DNA from: Amycolatopsis regifaucium
GTDB lineage: Bacteria > Actinomycetota > Actinomycetes > Mycobacteriales > Pseudonocardiaceae
Direction: 5' to 3'
Assembly: GCF_001613935.1 (NCBI RefSeq)
Contig: NZ_LQCI01000045.1
Span: 69,554-133,553, forward strand
DNA: 64,000 bases
Shown one piece after another: positions 62,136 to 64,000 of the stretch. Under the pieces are notes generated by a model. It was given only the letters and a program-made list of their open reading frames with translations, was not told the DNA's origin and made no database searches. Every line of letters begins with the position of its first letter. The stretch's first letter is position 1. A program made the position numbers and the translations under genes.

Positions 62136-63268
62136 TGAGCACCGTGAACGGCACCCGTGCGCCAGCCGCGCTGGTACTCGAAGACGGCCGGATCTTCCGC
62201 GGCTCCGCGTACGGCGCCCGTGGCCGCAGCTTGGGCGAGGCGGTGTTCTGCACCGGCATGACCGGCTACCAGGAGACGCTGACCGACCCCTCCTACCACC
62301 GCCAGATCGTGGTCCAGACCGCGCCGCAGATCGGCAACACCGGCTGGAACGACGAGGACGACGAGTCCGCCCGCATCTGGGTTTCGGGCTACGTCGTCCG
62401 CGACCCGGCGCGCACCCCGTCCAACTGGCGCGCCAAGCGCACGCTGGACGAGGAACTGGAGCGCCAGGGCGTCGTCGGCATCTCCGAAGTGGACACCCGC
62501 ACGCTGACCCGGCACCTGCGCGAGCAGGGCGCCATGCGGTCCGGCGTCTTCTCGGGTGACGCGCTCGGCAGCGACGAGGAGATGCTCGCCGAGGTGAAGG
62601 CCGGCCCGCAGATGAAGGGCGCCGACCTCGCCGGCGAGGTCACCACGAAGCAGTCGTACGTCGTCGAGGCGCAGGGTGAGCGGAAGTTCCGCGTGGCCGC
62701 GCTGGACCTGGGCATCAAGTCCAACACCCCGCGCATGATGGCCGCGCGCGGCATCGAGGTGCACGTCCTGCCCTCCTCGTCCACTGTGGACGAACTGCTC
62801 GCGGTCGAGGCCGACGGTGTCTTCCTCTCCAACGGTCCCGGTGACCCGGCGACCACCGCGCACGCGACGGAGCTGACGAAAGCCGTACTACAGCGGGAAA
62901 TCCCGCTGTTCGGCATCTGCTTCGGCAACCAGATCCTCGGCCGCGCGCTGGGACTGGGCACCTACAAGATGCGCTACGGCCACCGGGGGATCAACATCCC
63001 GGTGATCGACGTGGCGACGAAACGCGTCGCGATCACCGCGCAGAACCACGGTTTCGCCCTCGAAGGCGAACCGGGACAGCGGTTCGAGACGCCGTTCGGC
63101 GCGGCGCAGGTCTCGCACTACTGCCCGAACGACGACACCGTCGAAGGTGTCCGCGCGTTCGACGTCCCCGCGTTCTCGGTGCAGTACCACCCCGAGGCCG
63201 CCGCCGGCCCGCACGACGCGGCACCCCTGTTCGATGAGTTCGTGAGCTTGATGGAGAAGGCCAAGTAA
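62135..63268 (+). CDS. carA: Carbamoyl-phosphate synthase small (glutaminase) subunit
   Basis: A 377-residue class I glutaminase subunit that gives ammonia to CarB. The N-terminal CarA domain has GEAVFCTGMTGYQETLTDPS; the glutaminase triad is Cys in FGICFGNQILG, and His and Glu in YHPEAAAGP near the C-terminus. AAGGGAGGT precedes the ATG. It overlaps the PH-like gene (TGATG) and carB (TAATG). Confidence 0.96.
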   Translation: MSTVNGTRAPAALVLEDGRIFRGSAYGARGRSLGEAVFCTGMTGYQETLTDPSYHRQIVVQTAPQIGNTGWNDEDDESARIWVSGYVVRDPARTPSNWRAKRTLDEELERQGVVGISEVDTRTLTRHLREQGAMRSGVFSGDALGSDEEMLAEVKAGPQMKGADLAGEVTTKQSYVVEAQGERKFRVAALDLGIKSNTPRMMAARGIEVHVLPSSSTVDELLAVEADGVFLSNGPGDPATTAHATELTKAVLQREIPLFGICFGNQILGRALGLGTYKMRYGHRGINIPVIDVATKRVAITAQNHGFALEGEPGQRFETPFGAAQVSHYCPNDDTVEGVRAFDVPAFSVQYHPEAAAGPHDAAPLFDEFVSLMEKAK

Positions 63269-64000
63269 TGCCGAAGAGGACAGACATCCAGCACGTGCTG
63301 GTCATCGGCTCCGGGCCGATCGTGATCGGCCAGGCCGCCGAGTTCGACTACTCCGGCACCCAGGCCTGCCGCGTACTCCGCGAGGAAGGCCTGCGGGTCT
63401 CGCTGGTGAACTCGAACCCGGCGACCATCATGACCGACCCGGAGTTCGCCGACGCCACCTACATCGAGCCGGTCACCCCGGAATTCGTCGAGAAGGTCAT
63501 CGCCGAGGAGCGCCCCGACGCGATCCTCGCGACCCTCGGCGGGCAGACGGCGCTGAACTGCGCGGTCGCCCTGCACGAGCGCGGTGTCCTGGAGAAGTAC
63601 GGGGTCGAGCTGATCGGCGCCGACGTCGAGGCCATCCAGCGCGGCGAGGACCGGCAGAAGTTCAAGGACATCGTCCGCACGATCGGCGCCGAGGTGCCGC
63701 GTTCGCGGGTCTGCCACGACATGGACGAGGTCCGCGCGACCGTCGCCGAGGTCGGCCTCCCGGTGGTCATCCGGCCGTCGTTCACCATGGGCGGGCTTGG
63801 CTCGGGCATGGCGCACACCGACGCCGAACTGGAGCGCCTGGCGTCCACCGGTCTCACCGAGTCACCCGTCACCGAGGTGCTCATCGAGGAGAGCGTCCTC
63901 GGGTGGAAGGAGTTCGAACTCGAGCTCATGCGCGACCGGCACGACAACGTGGTGGTCGTCTGCTCGATCGAGAACATCGACGCGATGGGCGTGCACACCG
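63268..64000 (+). CDS. carB: Carbamoyl-phosphate synthase large subunit (partial, cut by window end)
   Basis: The first 244 residues of the roughly 1,100-residue subunit. MPKRTDIQHVLVIGSGPIVI and GQAAEFDYSGTQACRVLREE are the diagnostic start, followed by NSNPATIMTDPEFADATYIE, GGQTALNCAVAL and the first ATP-grasp loop IRPSFTMGGLGSGMAHTD. The gene continues past the right edge. Start overlaps the carA stop by one base. Confidence 0.97.
   Translation, partial: MPKRTDIQHVLVIGSGPIVIGQAAEFDYSGTQACRVLREEGLRVSLVNSNPATIMTDPEFADATYIEPVTPEFVEKVIAEERPDAILATLGGQTALNCAVALHERGVLEKYGVELIGADVEAIQRGEDRQKFKDIVRTIGAEVPRSRVCHDMDEVRATVAEVGLPVVIRPSFTMGGLGSGMAHTDAELERLASTGLTESPVTEVLIEESVLGWKEFELELMRDRHDNVVVVCSIENIDAMGVHT

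Noticed and set aside
1..64000. tRNA, rRNA, transposase or prophage genes
   Set aside because: Scanning by eye found no cloverleaf beside the synthetase genes, no rRNA-like stretch and no recombinase or phage structural protein; a tRNA scan would be needed to exclude tRNAs fully.

Overview
This window is a piece of chromosome from a high-GC actinomycete of the family Pseudonocardiaceae, most likely Amycolatopsis. The evidence is GC-rich coding sequence with strongly G/C-ending codons, a bldD gene, and a core gene order shared with mycobacteria (radical SAM Rv2578c type, aspS, rarA, alaS-ruvX-mltG-aroE, prepilin peptidase-aroC-aroK-aroB-aroQ, pepQ-efp-nusB, bldD, pyrR-pyrB-pyrC-PH protein-carA-carB). 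I see no rRNA, tRNA, CRISPR array, prophage, transposase or classical biosynthetic gene cluster. The species name is an inference.

Layout. 1-10 kb: metabolic and housekeeping genes (PAP2 phosphatase, D-amino-acid-oxidase-like protein, DUF2252, ornithine aminotransferase, PPK2, S9 peptidase, F420-type oxidoreductase) and a divergent MarR/FAD-oxidoreductase pair. 10-13 kb: a CrcB pair, then a 43-residue peptide gene abutting a JmjC/cupin hydroxylase gene (a possible small peptide-modification system), then a sucrase/ferredoxin-like gene behind a candidate iron box. 13.4-22.5 kb: an intein-split radical SAM protein, a MerB-like protein, aspS, DUF389, a kinase-like protein, a frameshifted SGNH hydrolase and rarA. 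22.5-29.6 kb is an accessory block: a repeat-dense gap, a secreted GH18 chitinase, an unknown protein, a VOC protein and a phospholipase C. 29.7-36.4 kb: DUF948 gene, alaS, ruvX, mltG and aroE. 36.5-48 kb is a second accessory block: a GrpB-methyltransferase fusion, a TetR/membrane-protein operon, a secreted EEP nuclease-like protein, a hydroxyacid dehydrogenase, the complete DasR/GlcNAc phosphotransferase module, and a Rieske protein divergent from an ECF sigma/anti-sigma operon. 48.3-64 kb: the shikimate genes, pepQ-efp-nusB, bldD and the pyrimidine operon, running off the end inside carB.

How the parts work together. Chitinase (23-25.5 kb) and the GlcNAc PTS (42.5-45.8 kb) both carry DasR-type operators, so they look like one chitin-use regulon placed in two blocks that interrupt the conserved order. 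The sigma-factor operon and the divergent Rieske gene each have a TGAACC-N16-CGTGT promoter, so the sigma factor probably drives both. Pyrimidine genes have a PyrR-binding loop beside the pyrR ribosome binding site, and bldD has a BldD box in its own promoter.

Two further patterns run through the window. First, at least three families of long intergenic palindromes sit mostly at gene ends. Second, at least thirteen genes have a TANNNT box exactly 6-8 bases before the start codon, which suggests leaderless mRNAs; I used this to choose starts.
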